Positions 52,679 through 61,083 of a stretch of 64,000 nucleotides of DNA are shown in pieces. The DNA lies in NCBI RefSeq assembly GCF_002019855.1, contig NZ_CM007717.1, positions 6,891,750-6,955,749 on the forward strand. Reading direction: 5' to 3'. A program made the position numbers and the translations under genes. Source of the DNA: Streptomyces antibioticus. Its GTDB lineage: Bacteria > Actinomycetota > Actinomycetes > Streptomycetales > Streptomycetaceae. How positions within the stretch are numbered: position 1 is the first letter of the stretch; each line of letters begins with the position of its first letter. Under the pieces are notes generated by a model. That model worked only from the letters and a program-made list of their open reading frames with translations, was not told where the DNA came from and ran no database searches.

Positions 52679-53742
52679 CGCAGCAGTCCGAGTCGACCAC
52701 GGCGGAACCGGCGCCCTCCGGGGACACCACCGCCCCCGCCACCGCACCCGCCCCTCTCGCACCCCCGTTCCCGCCGCTCGCCGAACCCCGTCCGCCCGGT
52801 GAACGGCGGGTGTGGCCACGCACCTTCCACGACCGGCTGACCGCCCCGCTGCCCGGCCTCAAGGCTCTCGCCCGGTTCGCCCGCGAGGGCTCCGTCCGCC
52901 CCGGCAGGGAGGGCCTCGCCGACATCCCCCGGCTGCCCTTCGCGCCCGCCCCGCTGCCCCGCGCGGACGCCGGCACCGTCGCCGTCTCCTGGGCGGGGCA
53001 CGCCAGTTGGGTGCTGCGGATCGGCGGCCTGACCGTCCTGACCGACCCGGTCTGGTCCCGCCGGATCCTCGGCACCCCGGCCCGGATCACCCCCGTCGGC
53101 ATCCCCTGGGAGAGCCTGCCGCCCGTCGACGCGGTCGTCATCAGCCACAACCACTACGACCATCTGGACGCGCCCACACTGCGCCGACTCCCGCGCGACA
53201 CACCGGTGTTCGTACCGGCCGGGCTCGGAGTCTGGTTCCGGCGCCGCCGGTTCACCCGGGTCACCGAGCTGGACTGGTGGGAGGCGTCCGAACTCGGCGG
53301 TGTGCGCCTCGACTTCGTGCCCGCCCACCACTGGTCCAAGCGCACCCTCACCGACACCTGCCGTTCCCTGTGGGGCGGCTGGGTGCTCACCGCGCCCGAC
53401 GGGCGGCGTGTGTACTTCGCCGGCGACACCGGGTACGGCCACTGGTTCTCCCGCATCGGCCGGCGGTACCCCGGTATCGACCTGGCCCTGCTGCCCATCG
53501 GCGCCTACGACCCGCGCTGGTGGCTCAGTGACGTGCACTGCGACCCGGACGAGGCGGTCCGCGCCGTGCTCGACCTGGGGGCACGCCGGATGGCCCCCAT
53601 GCACTGGGGCACCTTCGTGCTCTCCGCCGAGCCGGTCCTCGAACCCCTGCACCGGGTGCGGGCGGCCTGGGCGGCGGCGGGCCTGCCGCGCGACCGGCTC
53701 TGGGACCTGCCGATCGGCGGCTCCCGCGTGCTGCCGGGCTGA
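52675..53742 (+). CDS. MBL-fold hydrolase, NAPE-PLD/UlaG-like
   Basis: A 355-residue metallo-beta-lactamase-fold protein. The first ~60 residues are Pro/Thr-rich. VSWAGHASWVLRIGG, the metal site SHNHYDHLDAPTL, FVPAHHWSKRT, YFAGDTGYGHWF and PMHWGTF define the NAPE-PLD/RomA branch, which cleaves phosphodiester or lactone substrates. It is translationally coupled to the aminotransferase-fold gene, suggesting a joint reaction that cannot be named. Confidence 0.9.
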   Translation: MTQQSESTTAEPAPSGDTTAPATAPAPLAPPFPPLAEPRPPGERRVWPRTFHDRLTAPLPGLKALARFAREGSVRPGREGLADIPRLPFAPAPLPRADAGTVAVSWAGHASWVLRIGGLTVLTDPVWSRRILGTPARITPVGIPWESLPPVDAVVISHNHYDHLDAPTLRRLPRDTPVFVPAGLGVWFRRRRFTRVTELDWWEASELGGVRLDFVPAHHWSKRTLTDTCRSLWGGWVLTAPDGRRVYFAGDTGYGHWFSRIGRRYPGIDLALLPIGAYDPRWWLSDVHCDPDEAVRAVLDLGARRMAPMHWGTFVLSAEPVLEPLHRVRAAWAAAGLPRDRLWDLPIGGSRVLPG

Positions 53743-53756
53743 ACAGCGGGCGAGGT

Positions 53757-54839
53757 TCAGGAGGTCAGGGCGGCGAGCGCCTCCCGGTCGGTGGGCAGCG
53801 CGAAGGAGCGCAGCCACTCCCGTGTCTCGTGGGATGACGCGCTCCAGTAGTCGTCGTGGCCGGCGAGCGTGCGCAGGAAGCGGCGCTGGGCGTCGGTGAG
53901 CGGGTCGTCGGAGCGGCGGCCGTCGGGGAACGCCTTGCGCAGCAGCGGTCCCCAGTCGTCCTCCGCGGTGCTGTCGCAGGCGACCTTGAGCACCGCGAGG
54001 GCCTGGGGGAGGAGTTCCTCGAACGTGGCGACGCGTTCCACGGCGGCGGCGACCAGCCGGGCGCGGAACCAGCCGTGGAGGCTGGGGAACCAGTCGTCCG
54101 CGGCCCACGGCCGGGTCAGCGCGGCCAGCAGTTCGGCCGTGGCCGTGGGGTTGCCGGCCTGGGCGGGGGCGAGGGCGGCACAGGCGCGGATCGCCGGGTC
54201 GGCGTCGGCGAGCAGCGCGGAGACGTCCTCGCCCCAGGTGCCCAACAGGAGCGTGGCGGTGCCGCGTTCGTCCCTGTCCTCGCCCGCCTCGGCGACCGGG
54301 CGCAGTGTCGCGGCGGCCTCCGGCACACGGTGGGCGAGGTCGGGCGCGCGCAGCAGTTCGGCGGCCGCGTCGACCGCCGCTGACCGCACGGCGGGCTGCG
54401 GATCGTCCAGCCAGGGCAGCACGGCGTCCAGCACGAGCGGCCTCACCTCCCGGCAGGCGACGATGTCCTCGTCCTCGGTGTCGTCCTCGTCGTACGCGCA
54501 GGAACGGGCCATGGCGCGGAGCCAGTTGAGCAGCGCGGCCCGCAGCGGGCGCGTGCGCCCGTCCCACGGGTAGGGGCTGACGAAGTCCTCGCCCGCGCGC
54601 GGGTCGTCGAGGATCGCGGCCATGTACAGCGCGGCCGGGGCGGTCGCGCTGTACAGGTACCCCTGGTGGATCAGCGACGAGTCGATCCTGCCGAACGCCT
54701 CCGACCGTTCCCCGGGGTCGTCGTGCAGCAGCCGGTACAGATACCGCGGAGTGTCGTCGGCCTCGCCGTACGCGTGCTCCAGGTCGTACCAGGGGGTGTT
54801 CTCCAGGAGGTCGAGCGGCGTGGGTAGTGCGGACGTCAT
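53757..54839 (-). CDS. HEAT-repeat protein
   Basis: A 360-residue helical-repeat protein. Units such as VLDAVLPWLDDPQPAVRSAAVD, LLLGTWGEDVSALLADADPAIRAC and LLPQALAVLKVAC recur. No enzyme motif. It lies 23 bases from the SUKH gene on the same strand, and both are of types often found among polymorphic-toxin immunity proteins; no toxin is adjacent. The function is inferred only loosely. Confidence 0.83.
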   Translation of the reverse strand: MTSALPTPLDLLENTPWYDLEHAYGEADDTPRYLYRLLHDDPGERSEAFGRIDSSLIHQGYLYSATAPAALYMAAILDDPRAGEDFVSPYPWDGRTRPLRAALLNWLRAMARSCAYDEDDTEDEDIVACREVRPLVLDAVLPWLDDPQPAVRSAAVDAAAELLRAPDLAHRVPEAAATLRPVAEAGEDRDERGTATLLLGTWGEDVSALLADADPAIRACAALAPAQAGNPTATAELLAALTRPWAADDWFPSLHGWFRARLVAAAVERVATFEELLPQALAVLKVACDSTAEDDWGPLLRKAFPDGRRSDDPLTDAQRRFLRTLAGHDDYWSASSHETREWLRSFALPTDREALAALTS

Positions 54840-54861
54840 GCGGTCACTCTCCCAACGGGCC

Positions 54862-55749
54862 CTAGACGCGCGGCGGTTCGGGGTCGCGGCCCGCGCAGGG
54901 GGCGCCGAGCAGGGCGGCGGCCTCGCGGACGGCGGCCTCGGTGCGGCCGGTCAGCAGCAGGACGTAGTCGTCGGCGATGCCGCGGTCGTGACGGACGATC
55001 AGATCAGGGCCGCCGTGCAGCACGACGTCACCGGCCAGTTCGCGCCACGGCAGCAGCCCCATGTCGGGGTAGGCCGCGGTGAGCCGGGCGAGGGCGGCGG
55101 GGTCGCGGTCGAGGTCGTCCCGCTGGACCGCCAGCGTCCAGCCGAACCGGGACGGCAGCCGCATCAGCGCGAGATGCAGAAGGTGTTCGGAGACCGAGCG
55201 GTCCTGCACCACCCAGCCCTCGTCCCCGCCGACGCTCACCAGGACCCGAGGATCGTCCTGGCCCGCCTCGGCGGCCGGGTACCCCCACTCGTTGCAGTAC
55301 TGGTACTCCGCCATGAAGACACAGACCCGACGGTCCCCGCCGGGCGGCAGCAGCGGGCTGCCCTCCGGCACCTCATGGGCGACACCCCAGCCGGTGGGGT
55401 CGGGGCGCAGCGTCGGCGGCATCTCGGGGTGGGTCCAGTACCAGCGGGCGTTGGCCATGAAGGTGTTCTCGGGCCAGGTCCACCACTCCCGCAGCGCGAC
55501 CGGCACGGGCAGGCTCCGGTCGATCCGGGCCTCCTCGTCGTCGTCCTCGTCCTTCTCGTCGTCCTCGTCCTCGTCGTCTTCGTCGTCCTCCCACAGCTCC
55601 GGGTCCCAGTCCTCGGGGTCCCACTCCTCGGGCTCGAAGCCCCACTCGCGCTGCACCTCGGACAGCAGCTCCCAGCGGGACGTCCGGGGCGCCGCGAGCC
55701 GGGCCGCGAACTGCCCGTAGTCGACGACGTGTTCGGTGCTCGATGTCAT
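54862..55749 (-). CDS. SUKH (SMI1/KNR4)-like protein with acidic insert
   Basis: A 295-residue protein. Residues ~50-85 are a run of almost only Asp and Glu, an acidic linker. After it comes a SUKH-like core: LPVPVALREWWTWPENTFM, VFMAEYQYCNEWGYPAA and DDPRVLV are the family's conserved patches. SUKH domains serve as immunity proteins against secreted toxins or as scaffolds. ATG 55749. It is followed by the HEAT gene. Assignment is by weak motifs. Confidence 0.75.
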   Translation of the reverse strand: MTSSTEHVVDYGQFAARLAAPRTSRWELLSEVQREWGFEPEEWDPEDWDPELWEDDEDDEDEDDEKDEDDDEEARIDRSLPVPVALREWWTWPENTFMANARWYWTHPEMPPTLRPDPTGWGVAHEVPEGSPLLPPGGDRRVCVFMAEYQYCNEWGYPAAEAGQDDPRVLVSVGGDEGWVVQDRSVSEHLLHLALMRLPSRFGWTLAVQRDDLDRDPAALARLTAAYPDMGLLPWRELAGDVVLHGGPDLIVRHDRGIADDYVLLLTGRTEAAVREAAALLGAPCAGRDPEPPRV

Positions 55750-55803
55750 GGGCGGGACCCTAGTGGGTCCCTGTGACAACGCCGTACGACCACCGCCACA
55801 CGC

Positions 55804-56433
55804 TCAGCCCGGCTGCGGCCCCCGCAGCCGCCGCCACACGCTCGGGGCAGCGCTGATCAGCAGCGTCAGGGCGACCGCGGCGACCACGCCCTGCCACGGC
55901 TCGGGGAACAGGGAGCCGCCGACGATCCCGATGAGCTGGTAGGTCAGCGCCCAGGCCAGACAGGCGGGAAGATTGCCGCGGGCGAAGCGGCGCAGCGGCC
56001 ACTCGGCCATCAGACAGGCCAGCATCACCGGGATCCGGCCCGCCGGCACCAGCCGGGACAGCACCAGCACCGTCGTGCCGTGGTCGGCGAGCTTGTCCTG
56101 CGCCTGGGTCAGCCGCTCCTCCGGGGCCCGCGACCGGATCGCCTCCAGCCAGCGCGAGCCGCCCCGCGACCGCATCCCGCGCCGCCCCAGCCAGTACAGC
56201 GCGGCATCCCCGCAGAACGCCGCGAGCGACGCCGTCAGGAACACCAGGGCCAGCGAGAACGGCGCCATGCGATGGAACGCCACCACGGCCGCCGAACTCA
56301 CCAGCGCCCCCGTCGGCACCACCGGCACCAGCGCCCCGATGAACACCAGCAGGAACAGCGACGGATAGCCGAGCGCCTGCTGTGTCGACGCCGTCGGCGC
56401 GGTCGTCGCGGCGGCGGCGAGCCACCACTTCAC
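55804..56433 (-). CDS. DedA/VTT-family membrane protein
   Basis: A 209-residue membrane protein of the SNARE-associated/VTT fold. FIGALVPVVPTGALVSSAAVV is the first re-entrant region, followed by DAALYWLGRRGM. The second half has VLSRLVPAGRIPVMLACLMAEW, the conserved R-x3-G-x-R type motif. DedA proteins act in phospholipid scrambling and envelope homeostasis. GTG 56433 overlaps the upstream MBL gene's stop by 4 bp, making a two-gene operon. Confidence 0.9.
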   Translation of the reverse strand: MKWWLAAAATTAPTASTQQALGYPSLFLLVFIGALVPVVPTGALVSSAAVVAFHRMAPFSLALVFLTASLAAFCGDAALYWLGRRGMRSRGGSRWLEAIRSRAPEERLTQAQDKLADHGTTVLVLSRLVPAGRIPVMLACLMAEWPLRRFARGNLPACLAWALTYQLIGIVGGSLFPEPWQGVVAAVALTLLISAAPSVWRRLRGPQPG

Positions 56434-57203
56434 CGAGCGGCCTCCAGACGGACGCTCTCGCCGTGCCCGAGCCGGTGCACCGCCACGCGGGGCGCACGCT
56501 CGGCCGCGAGGCGCACGAATTCGTCGCCCGGCGCATGGAACTCATGGGGGCGCACGGCGTCCATGCCGATGGGCCAGTACGTGCCCCAGTGCACCGGTAC
56601 CGCGCTGTGCGGCGCCAGCCGGGCCAGCGCCTCCGCCGCCCGCCCCGCGTCCAGATGTCCGTCGCCGAGGTACGGCCCCCAGCCGCCCACCGGCAGCAGT
56701 GCCGCCTCGACCGGCCCGACCTCGTCGGCCAGTTCGTCGAAGAGCCCGGTGTCCCCGGCGAAGTAGGTGCGCGCCTCGCCCTCGACGACGTATCCGAGCG
56801 CGGGGGAGCGGTGCGGTCCGACCGGCAGCCGCCGTCCGTCGTGCCGGGCGGGCACGGCACGTATCCGCAGGCCGTCGACGGTGACCACGTCACCGGGCGC
56901 CATCTCGTCGATCCGCAGATGGCCCAGCCTGCGCAGCGCGGGGACGGCGCGCGAGGCACCCAGGGGCACCAGCAGGCGCGTGCCCGGCGCGAGGCGCGCC
57001 AGCGAGGGCACATGGAGATGGTCGGCGTGCAGATGGGAGACGACCGCGACGTCCGCCTGCCAGGCACGGGGCGGAGGCGGCGCCCCCCGGCGGCGGCGCA
57101 GATGGGCGAGCCGGCGGGCGAACAGAGGATCGGTCAGCACACGCACGTTCGAATCCTCGACCGTGCAGGTCGCGTGACCCCACCAGGTGATCTCCACCGG
57201 CAC
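56430..57203 (-). CDS. MBL-fold hydrolase (UlaG/YtnP-like)
   Basis: A 257-residue protein of the metallo-beta-lactamase fold. EITWWGHATCTVED, the metal motif SHLHADHLHVPSL, ARHDGRRLPV, YFAGDTGLFD and VPVHWGTYW resemble the L-ascorbate-6-phosphate lactonase/UlaG branch. It is the second MBL gene of this branch in the window but with different spacing. The GTG start follows GGAGGCAAAGAG. Confidence 0.9.
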   Translation of the reverse strand: MPVEITWWGHATCTVEDSNVRVLTDPLFARRLAHLRRRRGAPPPPRAWQADVAVVSHLHADHLHVPSLARLAPGTRLLVPLGASRAVPALRRLGHLRIDEMAPGDVVTVDGLRIRAVPARHDGRRLPVGPHRSPALGYVVEGEARTYFAGDTGLFDELADEVGPVEAALLPVGGWGPYLGDGHLDAGRAAEALARLAPHSAVPVHWGTYWPIGMDAVRPHEFHAPGDEFVRLAAERAPRVAVHRLGHGESVRLEAAR

Positions 57204-57287
57204 CTCTTTGCCTCCTTCGCGCGACTCCCCCGAAGCCTACGGGCAGGAGTAGGGTCGGCGGCGAAACCCGGAGGTGAGGGGGACCCC

Positions 57288-57689
57288 ATGGGACCGGTGC
57301 GGGTCACGGCGATCGCGAGTCTGACGCCGCTGGAGGAGCTGGACGCCGATCCCTTCCTGGTGGACTCCCGCAGCCAGCACGCCATGTGCGCGCGCTGGGC
57401 CGCCCAGCGCGGCTATGTGGTGAGCAGGGAGCTGCTGGTGCGCGGGCTGCGCGCCGACCACTGCGTGCTGTGGGACGGCGTCCGCCCCGGCGCCGACCTG
57501 TTCGTCGCGCCCAGCCGCCGCGTCCTGGAGAGCGCCCTGTCGGACGTCGAGGAGTTCACCGAGGAATGCGCCCGGCGCGGGGTGCGGGTGGAGACCGTCG
57601 GCTTCGCCGAACCCTCCTACGACGCCCAGATGAAGGCCCGCGTGCACCGGCGTCTGTCGATGCCGACCGCCGGGTACGACGGCCGCTGA
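57288..57689 (+). CDS. conserved hypothetical protein, resolvase-N-like shape
   Basis: A 133-residue cytosolic protein. The N-terminal part (TAIASLTPLEEL, then DPFLVDSRSQHAMCARWAAQRGY) resembles the opening of serine-recombinase catalytic domains, but the second half lacks the catalytic Arg pattern. No confident family. ATG 57288 follows GAGGTGAGGGGGACCCC, an excellent ribosome site. Confidence 0.72.
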   Translation: MGPVRVTAIASLTPLEELDADPFLVDSRSQHAMCARWAAQRGYVVSRELLVRGLRADHCVLWDGVRPGADLFVAPSRRVLESALSDVEEFTEECARRGVRVETVGFAEPSYDAQMKARVHRRLSMPTAGYDGR

Positions 57690-57698
57690 GCGGGCCGC

Positions 57699-57736
57699 CC
57701 GCCGAGCGCGCCGTGCGCCGTCCGCCGAGCGCGCCG
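57699..57736. repeat. 15-bp direct repeat in the hypothetical/holin intergenic gap
   Basis: CCGCCGAGCGCGCCG at 57699-57713 and 57722-57736, 23 bp apart, in otherwise noncoding sequence. The remainder of this 169-bp gap shows nothing recognisable. Confidence 0.5.
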
Positions 57737-57858
57737 CCTGCCGACCGGCCCGACCACCGGGTACGCGATCCGTCCATCAGGCCGCCCGTCCGCCCCATGT
57801 GACAGGGTGGGGGAGGGACCCCGCCGGCGTCGGGGCCGGAACGCGAGGTGGACGGGGC

Positions 57859-59940
57859 GTGCGTGGGGTGCGGTGGCGGCGAGCCGTCAGTCAGGCCGGG
57901 CGGAGTCTCACCGTGTGGGCCGTCTCCACCCTGACCATGCTGGTCCTCGCCGGGATCCTGCCCGACTTCCGCCTCCAGTCCGCCGACGGCGACAGCGCCA
58001 CCGTCATCGCCGTCACCGCGGCCGTCGGAGCCGGTGTCTTCGGTGTCCTGTCGGCGCTGGTCTGGCCGCTGATGGTCCGCCTGCTGCTGCTCGTACCGGC
58101 CCTGGTGCTCGGCCTGCTGGTGTTCTTCCTCAACGGCTCCCTGCTGCTCATCGCCCTGCGGCTGACCCCCTCGGGACAGACCGAGGCCGCGCCCGAGACT
58201 GCCGTGATCGTCGCCGCCGTGATGTCCGCCGTCGCCTCCGCGACCGGCGGCGCGCTCGCCGTCCGCGACGACGACGCCTACCGCCGCCGGCTGTACCGGC
58301 TCGCCGACCGGCGCCGCCGCGGCGGACCGCCCGGCCCCACCGGCCCCGGCACCGTCTTCCTCCAGCTCGACGGCGTCGGGCACGACGTGCTGGCCGACGC
58401 CGTGCGCAGGGGTCTGATGCCGACCGTCGCCCGCTGGCTCGGCGAGGACGGCACCGGCGCACCCCCCAGCCACCGGCTCACCCCCTGGCGCACCGACTGG
58501 TCCAGCCAGACCGGCGCCAGCCAGCTCGGCATCCTGCACGGCAGCAACCACGACGTCCCCGCCTTCCGCTGGTACGAGAAGGAGACCCGGGAGGTGATGG
58601 TCTGCAACCGCCCCACCAGCGCCGCCGAACTCCAGCGCCGCGCCGTCGACCGCACCGGTGAGGGCGGCCTGCTGACCGGCGACGGCGCCAGCCGCGGCAA
58701 CCTCTTCAGCGGCGGAGCCGGCGAACAGGCCCTCGTGCTGTCCATCGCCGCCCGCCGCCGCGGCCGCGAGAACCGCTCCCGGGCCGGCTACTTCGCCTAC
58801 TTCTCCGACCCCGCCAACGCCGTGCGCACCGCCCTGTCGTTCGCCGCCGAGGTGGGCCGCGAGATCGGCCAGTCCACCCGCGCCCGGCTGCGCAAGGAAC
58901 GCCCGCGGGTCGGACGCGGCGGCCTCTACCCGCTGGTGCGCGCCTTCGCGACCGTCGTCGAACGGGACGTCGTGGTCGCCGCCGTCACCGGCGACCTGCT
59001 CGCCGGCCGCAGCGCCGTCTACGCCGATCTGGTCGCCTACGACGAGGTGGCCCACCACTCCGGGCCGCTCGGCCGGGACACCGCCCAGGTCCTCGGCCGC
59101 CTCGACCGGGCGCTCGCCCTGATCGAGAAGGTCGCCGAGCACGCCCCCCGCCCCTACCGGATCGTCGTCCTGTCCGACCACGGGCAGAGCCCCGGCGAGA
59201 CCTTCCGCGCCCGCTACGGCCTCACCCTCGGCGATCTGGTCCGGGCCGGCTGCGGACTGCCCGTGCCGCGGAAGGCCGAGCGCACCCACAGCGGCGCCGA
59301 GGCCCGCGCCGCCGTCCGCGCCGCGCTGCGCCGGCCCGTCGAGGAGAGCGGCGAACGCCACCGCCCCGCCCGCCGCCGCTCCGAGCCGATCGTGCTCGCC
59401 TCCGGCAACCTCGGCCTGATCTCCTTCCCGGACGTGCCGCACCGGATGAGCAAGGAGGAGATCGACGCCCGCCACCCCGCCCTGCTCCCCACCCTCGCCA
59501 ACCATCCCGGCGTCGGCTTCCTGCTGGTGCGCAGCGAGGAGCACGGCGGTCTCGTCCTCGGCGCCGCCGGCGCGGCGATCCCGCTGGACCGGCTCGACGA
59601 GGAGCCAGGACCGCTGGCCGCCTTCGGGCCCGGCGCCGCCGACGCCGTCCGCCGCACCCACGGCTTCCCGCACACCGCCGACATCATGGTCAACTCCAGC
59701 CACGACCCGGCCGACGGCGAGGTCCTCGCCTTCGAGGAGCAGATCGGCTCCCACGGCGGCCTCGGCGGCGCCCAGGCCAAGCCGTTCCTGCTCTCCCCGC
59801 TCGCCCTGTCCGAGCCCGTCGCGGACGGGGAGGTGCTGGCCGGCGCCGAGCACGTGCACCGCGTGCTGCGCCGCTGGCTGCGCGAGTCCGAGGGGCCCCA
59901 GGTGCCGGTGGAGCCGGTGCGCCAGGAGCGGGCCGCCTGA
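57859..59940 (+). CDS. holin-like/alkaline-phosphatase-superfamily fusion
   Basis: A 693-residue protein. The first ~135 residues have four transmembrane helices of the Phage_holin_4_2 type (LTVWAVSTLTMLVLAGILPDF, LLALVWPL-type). After ~150 the sequence is an alkaline-phosphatase-like metalloenzyme fold: VFLQLDGVGHDVLAD (metal Asp), DLVAYDEVAHHSGP (Asp/His ligands) and VVLSDHGQSPGE (Asp-His). It is likely a membrane-anchored phosphodiesterase or phosphatase. The family is usual in Streptomyces. GTG 57859 is chosen over the upstream ATG at 57799, which would add a Gly/Arg-rich stretch. Confidence 0.85.
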   Translation: MRGVRWRRAVSQAGRSLTVWAVSTLTMLVLAGILPDFRLQSADGDSATVIAVTAAVGAGVFGVLSALVWPLMVRLLLLVPALVLGLLVFFLNGSLLLIALRLTPSGQTEAAPETAVIVAAVMSAVASATGGALAVRDDDAYRRRLYRLADRRRRGGPPGPTGPGTVFLQLDGVGHDVLADAVRRGLMPTVARWLGEDGTGAPPSHRLTPWRTDWSSQTGASQLGILHGSNHDVPAFRWYEKETREVMVCNRPTSAAELQRRAVDRTGEGGLLTGDGASRGNLFSGGAGEQALVLSIAARRRGRENRSRAGYFAYFSDPANAVRTALSFAAEVGREIGQSTRARLRKERPRVGRGGLYPLVRAFATVVERDVVVAAVTGDLLAGRSAVYADLVAYDEVAHHSGPLGRDTAQVLGRLDRALALIEKVAEHAPRPYRIVVLSDHGQSPGETFRARYGLTLGDLVRAGCGLPVPRKAERTHSGAEARAAVRAALRRPVEESGERHRPARRRSEPIVLASGNLGLISFPDVPHRMSKEEIDARHPALLPTLANHPGVGFLLVRSEEHGGLVLGAAGAAIPLDRLDEEPGPLAAFGPGAADAVRRTHGFPHTADIMVNSSHDPADGEVLAFEEQIGSHGGLGGAQAKPFLLSPLALSEPVADGEVLAGAEHVHRVLRRWLRESEGPQVPVEPVRQERAA

Positions 59941-60021
59941 AAATCGGCTGCGCCCGGGAAGCCGTACGCACACACTGACCGTGTCGTCCCGTCCCCCGAA
60001 CGCTCCCGAGGAGCCCCCGCC

Positions 60022-61083
60022 TTGCAGGCTGCCGTCACGGTCACCCCCTCCCGCGTCCCCGAACTCCTCCTCGGCCTGGCCACCGTCCGGCCGGTGTTCC
60101 TCTGGGGCGCCCCCGGCATCGGAAAGTCCTCCCTGGTCAGGGAGTTCGCCGAATCGCTCGGACTGGAGTGCGTGAGCCTGCTGGGCACCCAGCTCGCCCC
60201 GGAGGACCTGATCGGCGTCCCGCAGATCCGCGACGGCCGCTCCGTGTTCTGCCCGCCCGAGGCCATCGCCCGCGACGAGCCGTACTGCCTCTTCCTGGAC
60301 GAACTGAACGCGGCCACCCCCGATGTGCAGAAGGCGTTCTACTCGCTGATCCTGGACCGCCGCATCGGCAGCTACGAACTGCCCGCGGGCTCGATCGTGA
60401 TCGGCGCCGGCAACCGCGCCACCGACAACGCGCTCGCCCGGCCGATCGCCTCCGCGCTCGTCAACCGTCTCGCCCACGTCCATCTGGAGGCGTCCCCGCG
60501 GGACTGGCTGGCCTGGGCCGCGGGCCACGGCATCCACCCCTGGATCCTCGACCACCTCACCGACCGCCCCGACCACCTGTGGTCCAAGCCGCCCAAGACC
60601 GAGGAGCCGTTCTCCACGCCCCGCTCCTGGCACATGCTCTCCGACGCGCTGCACTCCTTCGGCCGCGACCTCGACGAGGACACCCTGAAGGTCCTCGCCC
60701 ACGGCACCCTGACGCCCGCGCACGCCACCGCCTTCTGCGGCTACGTCAAGATCGTCCGCAGCCGGTACGGCATCGAGGCCGTCCTGCGCGGCGACGCCTC
60801 CTGGCCGCACCGCGTCGAGGACCGCGACCTGCTCTACTACCTCGCCGACTCGTTCCGCGGCCGACTCGTCAAGGAACTCCCCGCCGTCAAGGAGCACATG
60901 TCGGCGAACGGCCGGCAGACCGCCCACCGCGCCAAGTCGCTGCTCGTCCAGCTCGCCGAGATATCCGTCGAGGTCGCGCAGACCGTCATCGCCTCCGACG
61001 CCGACGGCAACCCCGTGCTGCCCGCCTGGTTCCTGGTGGAGGCGGCCCGGGACATGCCCCGGCTGGTCGAGGCGCGCCGATGA
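60022..61083 (+). CDS. MoxR-like AAA+ ATPase
   Basis: A 353-residue AAA+ protein with Walker A GAPGIGKSS (~31), Walker B CLFLDELNAA and GAGNRATDNALA (sensor I region). MoxR ATPases act as chaperones that activate metal- or VWA-containing partners. The partner here is clear: the next gene, a metallopeptidase-VWA protein, overlaps its stop by 4 bp. TTG start at 60022 precedes MQAAVTVTP. Confidence 0.9.
   Translation: MQAAVTVTPSRVPELLLGLATVRPVFLWGAPGIGKSSLVREFAESLGLECVSLLGTQLAPEDLIGVPQIRDGRSVFCPPEAIARDEPYCLFLDELNAATPDVQKAFYSLILDRRIGSYELPAGSIVIGAGNRATDNALARPIASALVNRLAHVHLEASPRDWLAWAAGHGIHPWILDHLTDRPDHLWSKPPKTEEPFSTPRSWHMLSDALHSFGRDLDEDTLKVLAHGTLTPAHATAFCGYVKIVRSRYGIEAVLRGDASWPHRVEDRDLLYYLADSFRGRLVKELPAVKEHMSANGRQTAHRAKSLLVQLAEISVEVAQTVIASDADGNPVLPAWFLVEAARDMPRLVEARR

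Noticed and set aside
57556-60927. A 1123-residue minus-strand frame
   Set aside because: Antisense to the holin-phosphatase and MoxR genes, both well supported.
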